From: Agelaius tricolor
Lineage: Eukaryota > Chordata > Aves > Passeriformes > Icteridae
Direction: 5' to 3'
Length of the DNA stretch: 64,000 bases
Assembly: GCA_023055355.1 (NCBI GenBank)
Contig: JALJCS010000020.1
Coordinates: forward strand, 5,997,001 to 6,061,000
The number at the start of each line of letters is the position of its first letter. Within the stretch, counting starts at the first letter, position 1. Below are positions 37,699 through 49,150 of the stretch, one piece after another. Both the position numbers and the translations under genes were made by a program. The notes beneath the pieces are model-generated. The model did not search any database and was not told the origin of the DNA. It saw only the letters and a list, made by a program, of their open reading frames with translations.

Positions 37699-37704
37699 GT
37701 AGTT
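37699..37704. other. Target-site duplication (right), GTAGTT
   Basis: Exact repeat of 37290-37295. The pair defines the insertion and shows that this LTR integrated on its own rather than as one end of a provirus reaching to 30.4 kb. Confidence 0.9.
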
Positions 37705-40700
37705 TATTTCTGAACTCTAATATTTATACACTTTCAAAAGTGACCATGGATTGGAGGATGAAATTGCCACCTCTCCATCTGCACTGGTCAAACTAACACT
37801 CCATCAATTCTCTCCTCCTCCAGAAAGGAATGCAAACCAATCATTATTTATATGAAAAGTGTGTGAGAAACTCCCTTACAAAAATGTAAACAACTTAGAA
37901 GAACAGGGAAACACAAGGCAGGGTGGTTCTTCCCCCACTCTGCAAGCTTTCACTTGGCCTTGTTCATCCCTGATTTCCCAAATGCAGGATGGTTGTGGAA
38001 GGTGTTGGTCTGGTGGGGAAAACTCCTTGCTGGCTTGGAAGAACCTTGCCCTGAAAATGGCTTTTTGTCTTACAGAGCCAGGCTGGAGCCAGAGGGATGC
38101 AACTGAGACAGGGGTGCAGTTTGATCTTATTCAAACTGGGTTTCATGGGCTGCCCACTAATCATAAATAAATAAATAAATAAATACCCAAACAAACAAAT
38201 ATTTTCCTTCTCTAGCAGGTGGTTTAGATGCACTGGTAGGGTACTGTGGAGATCAGCAGGGATGTATCAATGTTTCATAGCAATATTTAGATGAACACAA
38301 AGAAAACTCAGCCAGGTTTGTGCTGACTCACATGCCCTGGGGAAAATGCAGGTAACTTCCCTTTGAACTCAGAACAGGTTTGTTTTCACAGCCTGCCATG
38401 CTGTTTGCTGTCTGGATAATGTGCTTGGTTCAAAAGGCATCCACAGACAGCAGGCACTGCAAAAAGGCAAACTGCTTGATGCATTTTTAATATTAAGGTA
38501 CTACAAAACAAGTTACCAGTGTTCAGGATCACCCACTAGCAAACTATCAGCAAAATGCATGAGGAATTTAAATGGCATATTAGGAGAGTCCATCACCATG
38601 CTAAGGATACTCACTCTCTTACAAACCCATTGCTAATACCTCATCTGGGCTCACACAGACTTCAGTCTCTGTCAAAGGAGCATCCAAAATTAAATTTATT
38701 CACATCCACACAATCCTGAATGACATTGAACTGTTTAAGGAAACGGTATGTGTCACATACTGCAGAACAAACTGAGTGGTGATGGTTAGAAAAGCACTCC
38801 CCAAATGCCCCACAAATGCCTTCTTGGCTTTTGGAGAGCCTAAAAGGAGCAAAAACCAACAGCTGATGAATCTTGTTTAGGCTTATTTTTATACCCAAAA
38901 CCATTCAAGGGACCAACTGCTAGGCCCTCAAGTCTGGCTCCAGCTGCCAGATTTCTGCATTCAAAGTGCAGCAGCTCCAACTGTGGGGCAGCTTTTGGGG
39001 ATTGTGCTGCTGTCAGCCCCAGAGGTGAACCCTGCCAGGAAAAAAGGAGATTCCAGAGCAACCCTGGCTGGGCACATACCTGCCCTTTGCTACCAAACCT
39101 CTCTCAGAGACACAGGATTCTAGCTTTCCCTCTGCCAGGATTTCAGAGGCTGTGCTGGAACCATTTGGGAAACAATGCCTGGGGCAGTCTTGCTAAGAAC
39201 AAACAGATCTCTGAGCACAACCAGGACACGGCAGAACGAATGGCACAGGGAAATCAAGAAACAAAACTCTGCAGTGAAATTGTGTAGACACAGCTTATCA
39301 AAGTCTCAACAGCACTTTTATTGCTGCTTGCAGTAGGAATAAAGTAGTGACTTCCCAAATGATTCTCTCAAAGAACAGAGATGAAGATATTTCTATCCTA
39401 TAATGAGAATTTGGGGGTGGAAGGATTTTTTTCTGGAAAATAAAAGATATTGTATCTCGCCTAGAGTGATAGGGCATAAGATATATGTGGACCTGTGTGG
39501 CAGTAGAACAAAAATTTGTAAACAAGAGGTAAGAATAGTCTTTACTCCCTATAGAATGTTTTGGTGTGTTTTTGTTTGTTTTGCAACCACATGGCAGCCC
39601 TATGTTCAGCTTTGGATGCCTTTTGCAGCTGCAGTGGGCTTGGAGCTCTGGGCTTTGTGGTTTTCAGAACCCTAATGCTGGGAGGAGCAGGAAAAACCTC
39701 ATGGGGTGAGGCTGGTGCCAAGCAGAAAGGTGTGGAGGGGGCTGTCTTGTGGCAGTCTGTTCCCCTTGGGATGCCTTTTTGTTACTCCCTACGTGTTTGT
39801 TTTGTTCTAATGCTGTGTTTGCCCCTGGGACATTTGTCAGGTTATTTCTATCTATGCTTCTTTAGAAGGCTGTGGAAGCAGGGAGGCTGAAGCCTGGATT
39901 GCTTTGCAATAATGCTGCAGCATTTTTAGGCTTCTGCTACTGATAAATCTACTTTTATGACTGGACCATAAAGCTTGATGTGGTGAAGCAGGATTGCACC
40001 CAGGAGCAGTGCCCAGCAGCCTGTAAGCCATGCCCACAAACACAGCTCAGGGTAAAAAGCAAGTCAGTCTGGTTAAATAAAGCTCACTGTGACACACAGA
40101 GGCTGCTCTGGGACTGACCACTCCTGTTGGTCAGGAGAGCTGAATTACTGCAACCCTTGGGAAAAAATTGTTTCACTGATTTCTATATGAGTCATTAGTT
40201 TTAATGAAGACCCACACTCTTCTTTAATGAAGACCCAGACCCAGATTACTTTCTGGCCCATATTTAGTACAAGAAAACACCAGCAGGCATCAACTAGCCC
40301 AGCTTATCCCAAATGCTCCTTCAAAACTCAGTGGAGTTCTTCAGCTGAAAGGAAATACAGATTGCCAGGCTAGATGCCTCTCACCCATAATACAGAGTTT
40401 CCATCCAGTGTGATGTCCCAAACCCCTGCCTCAAACCAGTCCTAGACCAAGGCAGCATTGATTTCTACCTGCCTTGCAGTCCCCATTGTCCTGGTAGTCC
40501 AAGCCCCAGGCTGATGACAACAAAACCTCATTGTCACAGGTCAAAATGTGCCCAGACAGACCTGGGTCACCAATTGGAGTTTCTGGGTTTGGCACTTTTT
40601 GTCCTTCACCCAAACTATAACTCCTATCCAACAGCTCTTCCCAGTCCTAAATCCAATCATTTTCTAAGTCCAGACAAGGCCTCTAAGGCCCAAACCCCAC

Positions 40701-43100
40701 GTTCAATCATATTGTCCCAAGAAGGAGCAAATCAAATCCTTCCTGTCCAACACCAAAGCTAAGCTGGCTGCTCATCTTAATCGGTGGCTTTCTGTCACAG
40801 TCACACTTCTGCTGATTCTTTATGTCAGTATTTCTCCTCCTGCCTCAGGAATTCAGAGACACAGAGGAGCTCATTGCCTTCACCAGCTGTGAAGGAACAT
40901 GAATTACATCCAAAAAAGAGAAAGGCGTGGGCTGAACAGGAGGAAGCATCCTGTTCTCTGATGGGTATTTCCACTCAGCTGCTGAATCAGGGAACACTTT
41001 CAGATTTGTGCTGCCACTGTTGGGAGCACACATCTTAAATGATATTGATTTCCAAGACCATGAGCTAATTTGTTGAATACTTTGCCACTTAACAGTGTTT
41101 TACATAGAGTTATCATCATCATCCTTCTGGTGGCATTTGGAAAGCCCCATTCCGAAGAAACAAGCTCTCAGGGAACAGCCACAGCCAGGGAACATGAAGT
41201 CATTAATCCATCTTTGTGATGTTTGTACCAGGCTGCACAGTCAGATGGATCCTCACAGGTGTCAGCTCTGAGGGACTCACAGCAGCACACATCAACCTTC
41301 AGATGCCTGCACACATCAGAGATCAGAAGAGCCTTGATCTCTGCTGTCCATTGCTGAAGCACAGGCCATGGCTGGTGTCACAGCAATCTGCACCCTTCAT
41401 TTCCCTTTGCAGAGCAAAGGAGCCAGTCCTGACACAGGAGATGAAAGAGTTTGTAGCTCTGAGCTATGGGTAAATCCCTTGAAGCCAAGATGCAGAGCAT
41501 GCAGTTAAAGACATTTAAAGTCTTTCTGCACAGCAAATCCATCCCTGGCAAAGCAAAGGCCCAGGAAGCAAGCCCTGCCTCAATTATGAACAACAGTTCT
41601 CGCCAAAAAATGCCTCCAAAGCATGGAATATATACCTCCCAAACCTGATGTGCACTTCAACAGAAATAGCCTCTGCTGTGAGGGATCCTCTAAAGGAAGA
41701 TACCATTTCAAGGCTCCTGGCAGCCTTAGCAGAGCACATCTCTACAAAGCTTGACACGAACAGGGCTGTAATTCCAGTCATCTCTGTCATCCTGAGATGA
41801 CTGCATTTCCAACCACACAGGGAATTCAAAAGTCACCCCCAGCATCTGCTCCTTGGCTGTCAGGAGCCATCCAGCGAGAGGCCTTGCTGTTTGCAAGTTT
41901 CCTAACAATTTAACCTGGCTCAGGGCAAACAGAGCTCAGCTCATTTTTTTTAATTAACCACTCTATGCACTGATGTGCCCAGGCCAGTAGAGTTGCTGAT
42001 GGCAGCACACATCAGCAGCTCTGATTATTCCAACCTAGATGAACACGTGAGACAGTTTGACAAGAATTGTGCTGTCAGGGGATTTACCCAAGAGGCAGCT
42101 GCATGGCTGGGCTCTGGGTTAGATGATAGCTTGAACAGAAAAAACATGCTCAGAAGAAAGCATTTCCAAGTGACCTATAATGCAAACATGATCACTTCTA
42201 AACAAAAGCATGCAGGAGAGCTCATAAAATCCTGCTCTCCTCCTGGGCAGAGCTAAAGCTCCTGGGGTAGCTGCCTTTCTACACTCAGTGCCTAAAGGCA
42301 GCACACAAATGCACAGTCAGAGGCATGTTCCCAGGACCAATTGATTGGAAATGTGCTAAGACACAACTTCTTCTGAATTGACCAAAAATCCACGTAATAC
42401 CATGACATTATTTTCCAGCAGGAAGGGATTACAAGAGTCAGAGGCCAGTTTTTATTTATACACACAGAGGCACACAGTACACCCACCACTGCAAAAGAGT
42501 CTCTCACAGCCCAAATTGAAAGATTAGTTCAGGCTTTCTTTAATGTGGCATCAACTCCTGACACTTCCTTTGTCAGTGTTATCATGCACTCTGGATTTGC
42601 TGCGAGCAGGAGCTGCCAAAACCCTTCTGCTCAAACTCTCCACACTCCCTCTTGCAATTGCTGCCAATCCCTCTTGGACACTGACACCTCACCCCACACC
42701 CACAGCAGCACCTCAATCCAAGAGCCAAAAGGAAAGGGTTTTCCAGGCAAAGGAGCAGATCAAACAGAAACAGAACAAATCCCACAAAGAGTTTCTCTCT
42801 GCACAGAATTTTCTGCCGGCAGCAACCCCCAGTTTATAAAAGGAAACATCTTGCTTGGATCAGCTTGGAAAGAGATGATCAGTCTGGGTTGTGCACTGTG
42901 CAGAACTTTTGGGATGCTTAGCTTCCTACAAGTATCTGTTTTCAGAGCAGACTTGATTTATGGCTTCATTGACCCTGCAGTGCAGCATTACAGCAGTGGG
43001 GACAGTGACAAGGCAGCAGCAGAGCCTGATGACTGCAGCCTGAGGAGCCACAGGAATGCTCAAGGATGAAGTGCTCACATGCACAAAGCTGGGAGAGGAC
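37705..43100. other. Non-coding sequence, includes the longest open frame
   Basis: The longest frame of the window is 174 codons (42545-43069, plus). It starts at GTG with its first ATG 13 codons in. It has no domain, membrane segment or repeat, and similarly open frames overlap it on both strands, so chance is the best explanation. A short (TAAA)n repeat lies at 38164-38186. A 15-bp motif TTTAATGAAGACCCA is duplicated at 40200 and 40223. Confidence 0.5.
38164..38186. repeat. Short (AAAT)n microsatellite
   Basis: Five to six units of a TAAA/AAAT tetranucleotide followed by an A/C-rich tail (CCCAAACAAACAAA). Confidence 0.9.
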
Positions 43101-45060
43101 ACAAGGATGGCATCCTACAGCCTTAAAAAAGGCATCAGTACCACTACTAGCACCCCATTCTCTTATTCAAGACCTTGTTCAAACACATCTTAATGATGCA
43201 CCCCAACATCAATGGTATAATGCCCTACCATGAATTTTTGAAAGTCAGCAGTGAACCAGTGCTGCACAAATATCTCAGTGACCCAAGGGAAAAATCAACA
43301 CTAAAGTAGATGAAAATATATAACTATCAGATATATGGAGGTAGACTCAAACTCTGGAAAATTCTTTTACTTATGGCCAGTGTAACTCCCAAACAATTAG
43401 TCCTACTATTATCCTTATCCTACTTCAAATATTCAAAATTTAGATACTTGCCCAAGCTCTTCACTCAACTGGTAGTAAGATTAATTGGTATGCTATATGC
43501 ACCTCTAAGTGATATTTCCAGTTATAAATACCAACCTGCATTCTTTCACACTAAATTTGATATGCACCAGTCATCACATGAATTTGAGAGTGGTTTTTCT
43601 CAGCATCCATCATAATTTTGAGTCATTAAAAAAAAAAAAAAAACTGTGTTATAAAACTTTTGCCATTTTGCCCTGAAATTTGTGGTAGCTGATGTCTGTC
43701 TCCCTTCAACAGACATATCAGCCATACTTTCCCTAACATTTTTTCCTGGTAAGTGCAATTGTCCAATGAGAACTGTAAAGTGATCTGTGCTTATCTTCCC
43801 TGGCTATTGCAAAAATCAGATCTTTCTCTAACAAAGTCCTCTGCAAGATGAAATTAAACACAAACTTGTGGGCTTAATTGTATTACTTGGAATGGAGTAT
43901 TGATTGTAGCTAATTTTATCCCCCATTTTGAGGGTTTGCTTGCTGGCTGGCTGGCCGTCACTTTGATAAATGGGAGCCAGTGGATATCTGAAGAGGGACT
44001 GATATTTATAGTTCAGAAAATATCACCAATAAGTTTACAATGAGAAGTAGCCCCCTTTCTTTGCTAACAATCACAGGAGCAATTAGGTTTGATGAGGCAC
44101 AGGAACACCCACTGTTAAGCAGATGGTCAGCTCAGAATGTCTGGCTACCTCAAATGGCATTTTCCAGCAGTCTTGACAGCCCAGGTGAGTTTGGCCCCTG
44201 CTTGAGCAGCAGCTGCCACTTGGAATTTCAACAATGTCCCACTGCAAAGGCCCTCAGGACAGTCAGGCCATTTAGCCAGGACAGTGACCACCCAAAGGCT
44301 GAGGGAGAGACATGAGATAAAAATGGTACCAGGAGCCAAACCAGCAATCTGGATTTCAGCATCAGACACTGAGGCTGTTTGTCAGGTTTGGGGAATTATT
44401 GTTATTCTTTGTATTTTCATAACTGCAGGTAAAGGTTCTATGACTATAGAGGATCATGGTTATCAAAAAGCATTTGGTAAAACATTTGACTCTATTCTAC
44501 AATGTGAAAAAAAGTGCTGTCATTTTAAGATTAATTTCAGGCACTATATGCATTTAGGGCCACCAAATCCTAGTATTAGAACTGTGTCTTATATTTAATC
44601 CAACCCTTTTCTTTGTGGACCATTATATTCAGCCCAATTTGCATATCAAGTCCACTTCATGATGTCCAACAGTGACTGAATGACTGAAACTGATAAATGA
44701 GGAAGGGGCCACAAGGCACAGTGGTGGTGGCAAAGCTGTACCATGAAAACATCTACCTGATGATTGATTAGCCCCAACTTTGTTTTTGAATGAAAGTTAT
44801 TCATACTCATAACCATTTCCATTGCAAACATCACAAGGATTATCACTGTTATTACACAGGGATTATACTTATTATGATTCTTTTAGCCACAATAGCAGGA
44901 TTATCGTATCAGATGAGTCTCAATTTGCCTGCCTCCCTTGACTTTCTGGTTCTAATGAACCATCTGGGTGACCTCCTTCTCTCACAGCAGCTTTTTAAAC
45001 ACACAAAGCCAACATTAAAGTGACTGCACAGAGCTCCTGCCAAAGGGAAAGGAGGAGAAC
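43101..45060. other. AT-biased patch, possible old retroelement remnant
   Basis: I recognise no gene. Within it, an open frame at 44284-44598 (plus, 104 codons) contains a hydrophobic stretch (WGIIVILCIFITAG) followed by A/T-ending codons. A second hydrophobic stretch (GIILIMILLATIAGL) lies in another frame near 44860-44905. A frame of 101 codons at 43310-43615 is followed by an A16 run at 43628. Signal-peptide-like and membrane-anchor-like segments a few hundred bases apart would fit a heavily deleted retroviral envelope region, but no diagnostic motif was found. AT-rich DNA produces hydrophobic frames easily, so this is weak. Confidence 0.2.
43628..43643. repeat. A16 homopolymer run
   Basis: Sixteen A residues directly after GTCATT, so the run is preceded by an ATTAAA-like context. 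It could be the tail of a retroposed sequence or a simple homopolymer. No target-site duplication was found. Confidence 0.9.
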
Positions 45061-46668
45061 AATGCAAAACCGAGTTGAATAAGCAAAAATGCTCACCAGC
45101 AATATCCCTAACATTCCCAAACTACCCAGGAGCTGGCACATTTGTTGCCACACAGCCACACCAGAGTGGTGTGAGCAGGCAGAGCATCTCTGGCAATAGC
45201 AGGCAAGCTGTCCTGCAAGAGCAGGCAGGGAGCTCTCAGAAGAACAGGCACAGCCACTCTACAGCCCACCATGGGTCACCCACCCTGACCAGGCTGGCAG
45301 GAACAGACACGACAGCAGAGACTGAGCTCCAGTGGAAAACATGAAACAAAATAATGGGAGGAGGGAGACAACAGGGGAAAAAAAATATTAATGAGATTTT
45401 AAAAGGAGATAGGGAAAAGTGGGGGGGAAGATTAGTAAATGCAGAATGCTGGAGCGAGGGAAAGAAGGTGAAAAGCGCCAAGGAAAAGAACAAAAAAATT
45501 AATCAGAAGAATTAAAAAAAGCAAATGAAAAAACAGGAGAAGAAATGACTAAAGGAAAGAATTAAGGAGCTTAGTGCAATAGCTTCATTATTCTCTGAAA
45601 GCTCCTTTAGTACTAATAAGAGGGGAGATTAAGGGTATTTCTTTCAACTAGCAAATTTAAGAAATATTTCCTCCTACTATCTTTCATTCCAAATCTAATT
45701 TCCCCAAATATTAAATCAGAACTAGGAAAGACTTTCATATATGATTAAAACTGGGATGAAGTCTGGAATAGGCATCAAATGGCAGCATCTTGAACAAGGC
45801 ATCGTGGTTTCTGAGGAGATTTTTGTTTTCTTGCTTATTTGCATTTTAATATCAGACTTTGAATTCTGAAAATAAAGGCAGTGTATTCTACCTTTGTTGA
45901 ACTCCTTCCCTTTCCAAGATGCATCAAATCTCCTACTGAAGTTGGGTTTTTTTCCTATACCTGCCATTGAATATAGAAGCAAAACCACTCACCCTGTCAC
46001 AGCAAGACTAAATCTGCCTTTAAAAACCTTGGGCTGCAGCTGGTCTCTCACATCTGTTTCCCAAGAGATTTCCTTGCTCACCAGCTCTAAGCACAGACAT
46101 GGAAGGGTTCACAGGTGACTCTCTCAGAACCTGAATATCTCCTGCAGAAGCTGCATGTGGAGCTCCATCAGAAAAACTTAACAGTTTTAACAGGGTGAGG
46201 CAGGAATGTTGGCCAAACATTACCACAATGTGGGAAATTCTGACACAAAAGAAGCGTTTTCTACAAACTGAACAAAAATGAAAGGGCAACTTTCAAGATA
46301 AACAGTGGGGAAAGAATTTTTCTGTTTCAAATTTGAGTCATCACCTAAACTTTTGGGAGGGAAATGGAGGCACTTTGGCTTTTCAGGATCTCCACCTTCC
46401 AGTGGAGGTGCTGCCAAGGCCAGGGCAGGGCCAACTGCCCAAAATCCTGCTCCAGAAATTCAGGCTGAAGCAATCCTACAGATGTACAACACTGATCTCC
46501 AACTTGGGCCTTTCAAAACCATATTTTTCACCACCACTTTCCTCATTTCTATCTTCACCCTTCTGCCCCAGAAATGAAGCAGGATGCTCAGAGTGTTGGA
46601 GCACACAAGAATTTGACCCTTACCCATTTTCTGGGATGGCTCCTGTCCTTCTGGAGACTCATTTTTGA
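45061..46668. other. Non-coding sequence including a purine-rich tract
   Basis: No supportable exon. The tract at 45340-45570 is strongly biased to A and G on the plus strand and is annotated separately. Frames of 80-111 codons at 45722-46668 overlap on opposite strands and show no domain. Confidence 0.55.
45340..45570 (+). repeat. Purine-rich (A+G) tract
   Basis: About 230 bp are overwhelmingly purine on the plus strand, including a G8 run near 45420 and many GAAA, GGAA and AAAG units, with only scattered pyrimidines. Such tracts can form triplex DNA or stable R-loops if transcribed. The phenylalanine-, leucine- and proline-rich minus frame across it is a composition artefact. Confidence 0.8.
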
Positions 46669-48421
46669 AGGCAACTAGAAAGCATATCCATGGCTGGAGA
46701 GCATAGGCCAGTCAATAAAATTAATGGTTTATATATGAAAACAAATTAAATGCCAGAGTCCTGTGCTTCTCACGTGAGCATGCTCAGGCTCATTAATGGA
46801 ACCTGGCAGATTCCCTGGAGTACATGCTGGGATAATAGAACAAATGCATTTGTACTGACAGTCATTGGTAAATGGCTAATCAATCCCTCAGTGCTGCTTA
46901 ATTAGTGACTGCAGGAGACCCTTTTAATTGGCATCTGATACTTGATTTGAACAGACAAATAAAGTGCCACTCAGCCCTTTATCGCCAGTGAACCCCCTTT
47001 TTTCCCCCTATTAACTCCACTGTAGCTCCTGAAGACCAGACCAAATTACCAGCTCCCTGTCACAGCCTAGCCTGACACCCTGAAGTATTTTATCATGATT
47101 TCAGTGCTGATGTTGCATTGAAACACTGCATATGATCTGCTGGTTGCTCAATATGGTTTATATTAATACAAGTTGTAGACTGTCACTGTTCAGAGAGTAG
47201 GTAGTTACGAGGAATGCATTGGTTACATTATAACTGGAATAATTTATTATTGAGCAAGCAAGTTCAACAAGCACTATAAAAATCAATTTATAATTTTTAT
47301 GCACTTCATCTGGGCTGAAAAACGGTTTTGTTCTCCACTATTTTCTGACTAGACCTCTTCGACAGTAAAAGGGGGAATAAAGCTTTTAAAATTGCAGTTT
47401 GGTCAGCAATGCACTCTGGAAATCGAGATTAAAGATGACAGTTTTCAGATGCATAAGTTATGCTTACTTTGTTTTATGGACCTAAGGCCACCACAGTGCC
47501 AGGCACTCCCTTGGCAAAGAAAATCATCCAAAGGTTAAAGAAAGAAACAGAGTTTGAGAGAGTCAGCCAAAACCAGAGGTGACTTGCATTAGCTGAAAAG
47601 CTATTCCACTTCTGTCTACTCCTTCAAGTCACTGATTCACAAAAGGTAAGCTGGTGGTTATTAAAAGTTTCAAGAGCAATGGCAGTTTTGGAGGAATTAA
47701 GAAAGGAGTACTAAAATCTTCAGTGGCTGTGCCTGCAATTGCTATGCAAGGCACAAACCACACACCTTCCCAGTAGCATGAAATCCAATTAATACAGTCC
47801 TGGGAAGGCTCAGTGCTCCAGTTCTGATGAAGATTTAAAGGTGCAATGACAGATTGTAAGAGTTAGCTGGGACTCACACCCTTAAAGACCTTGTTAATAC
47901 TGGCAAGATTTACTTAGCACGTGTCCAGCTGGTCAAGTTGAAGGGAGAGTTCATCATCCCTGTGGACAGGGGGGTCTGATTTGAATTGTATCACCAGGCC
48001 AGGCAGAGGGAGGGGGGCACAGGCATCTGGCAAGAACCTATTCCAGCAAAGTTTACCCAGAGTGTGACACTAGGACATCAGCCTCAGAAGGGGATCCCAC
48101 CATCACACACCTCTGAGATCTTCAGGCAGCAATAAATCTGTCACCAGATCGCCCTGCTCAAAACCAGACCCAGCTGCTCAGTTCTGGGGTGCTCCTTGTG
48201 CTGTGCTGCATCTACAACATGAGCAGCACACCTGCCAGCATCCCAGCCCCCTGCCACCACCACTTTTCACAGTTATTAAAAGGGCCTCTGAGCTATCCTT
48301 GGCAATGATCAGCTTTGATGAAATGCCCCCCGTTCACAATCAGCACTTTGCCTCGTGATTTATCACTACACCAGTTTATCATGTTACAATCACCCTCTAA
48401 TACTTTACAGTCTGAACTGTT
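46669..48421. promoter_or_regulatory. Frame-poor interval, candidate conserved non-coding DNA
   Basis: No frame of 60 codons is open in either direction for 1.75 kb. The first ~800 bp (46760-47500) carry an E-box CACGTG (46771), TTAATTAG (46898), TAATTG (46925), TTTATCGCC near 46978 and several TAAT/ATTA cores at 47225-47300. There is no simple repeat or mobile-element signature. Dense homeodomain-type cores with varied, non-repetitive sequence are what developmental enhancers in gene-poor regions look like, but conservation could not be tested. Confidence 0.3.
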
Positions 48422-49033
48422 ATGCAGTGTAACTCTGATGCTATTTACTTCATTTTTATAATATTCAACCTCTTGAAATCACACATGCTGGGAGGCTGTT
48501 GCACCAGAATCCCATCTGTGGAGAAGGGTGAGGAGCACAGTGCAAAGCCAGCCACACACAGGACATTTCCTGCAATATTCAGGAAATATTGCTTTGTGCA
48601 CTGTGCAAGGTCACTGTCCCTGTTTGACACGTGGCTCCTTAAGCCAGAGGGAAAGGACATGAGAAGACACTGTCTGAAAGAACAAGCAGCTCCACAAAAG
48701 AACCCAAACCTCTTCTGCAGGTAAAGGAAGAAGTGTGTGTGCTGGAGAAGCTTTGAACCCAGAAGCTGGTGGCAGATAATACACTCACACAAAAGTTCAG
48801 GCTTTGCAGGATCATTTATCACCTCTGACTGTGGCTTGCAGTGAGAAAAGTTCAACCTGTGCAAAGCATCAGCACAGGAGGGTGATACCTCCACGGAGTT
48901 TTAACGGTGGATTTTCAATGTTCTACCTATCAAACTATTTAATGTAAACACATATTTCAGAGAGGCTTAAAACATTAAAGATATAGAGGAAGGTTCCAAT
49001 CTGAATTATCTAATCATCTTTCTTCCCCTTCCT
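48422..49033. other. Non-coding sequence
   Basis: A 149-codon minus frame (48445-48894) opens with GTG and has no domain. A 100-codon plus frame overlaps it. No repeat was recognised before the AT-rich block that follows. Confidence 0.5.
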
Positions 49034-49067
49034 ACTATCCATAGGAAATATATTATATATATCTAAT

Positions 49068-49113
<46 letters not shown>

Positions 49114-49150
49114 TACATTATATATAATATGTTTCTATATATAAACATAT
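49034..49150. repeat. (AT)20 microsatellite within an imperfect inverted repeat
   Basis: Forty bases of pure AT repeat (49071-49110) are flanked on the left by GAAATATATTATATATAT and on the right by the roughly complementary ATTATATATAATATGTTTC. A further small palindrome (GTTT...AAAC) lies near 49131. The whole ~115 bp can fold on itself and is a likely site of length instability and assembly or amplification error. Confidence 0.93.

Noticed and set aside
42545..43069. Longest open frame (174 codons, plus)
   Set aside because: Opens with GTG, has no domain or exon context, and overlapping frames are equally open. The length is within chance for 64 kb in six frames.
48422..48894. Overlapping frames of 100 and 149 codons on opposite strands
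   Set aside because: The minus frame starts at GTG. Neither has a domain, and opposite-strand overlap of open frames is a composition effect.
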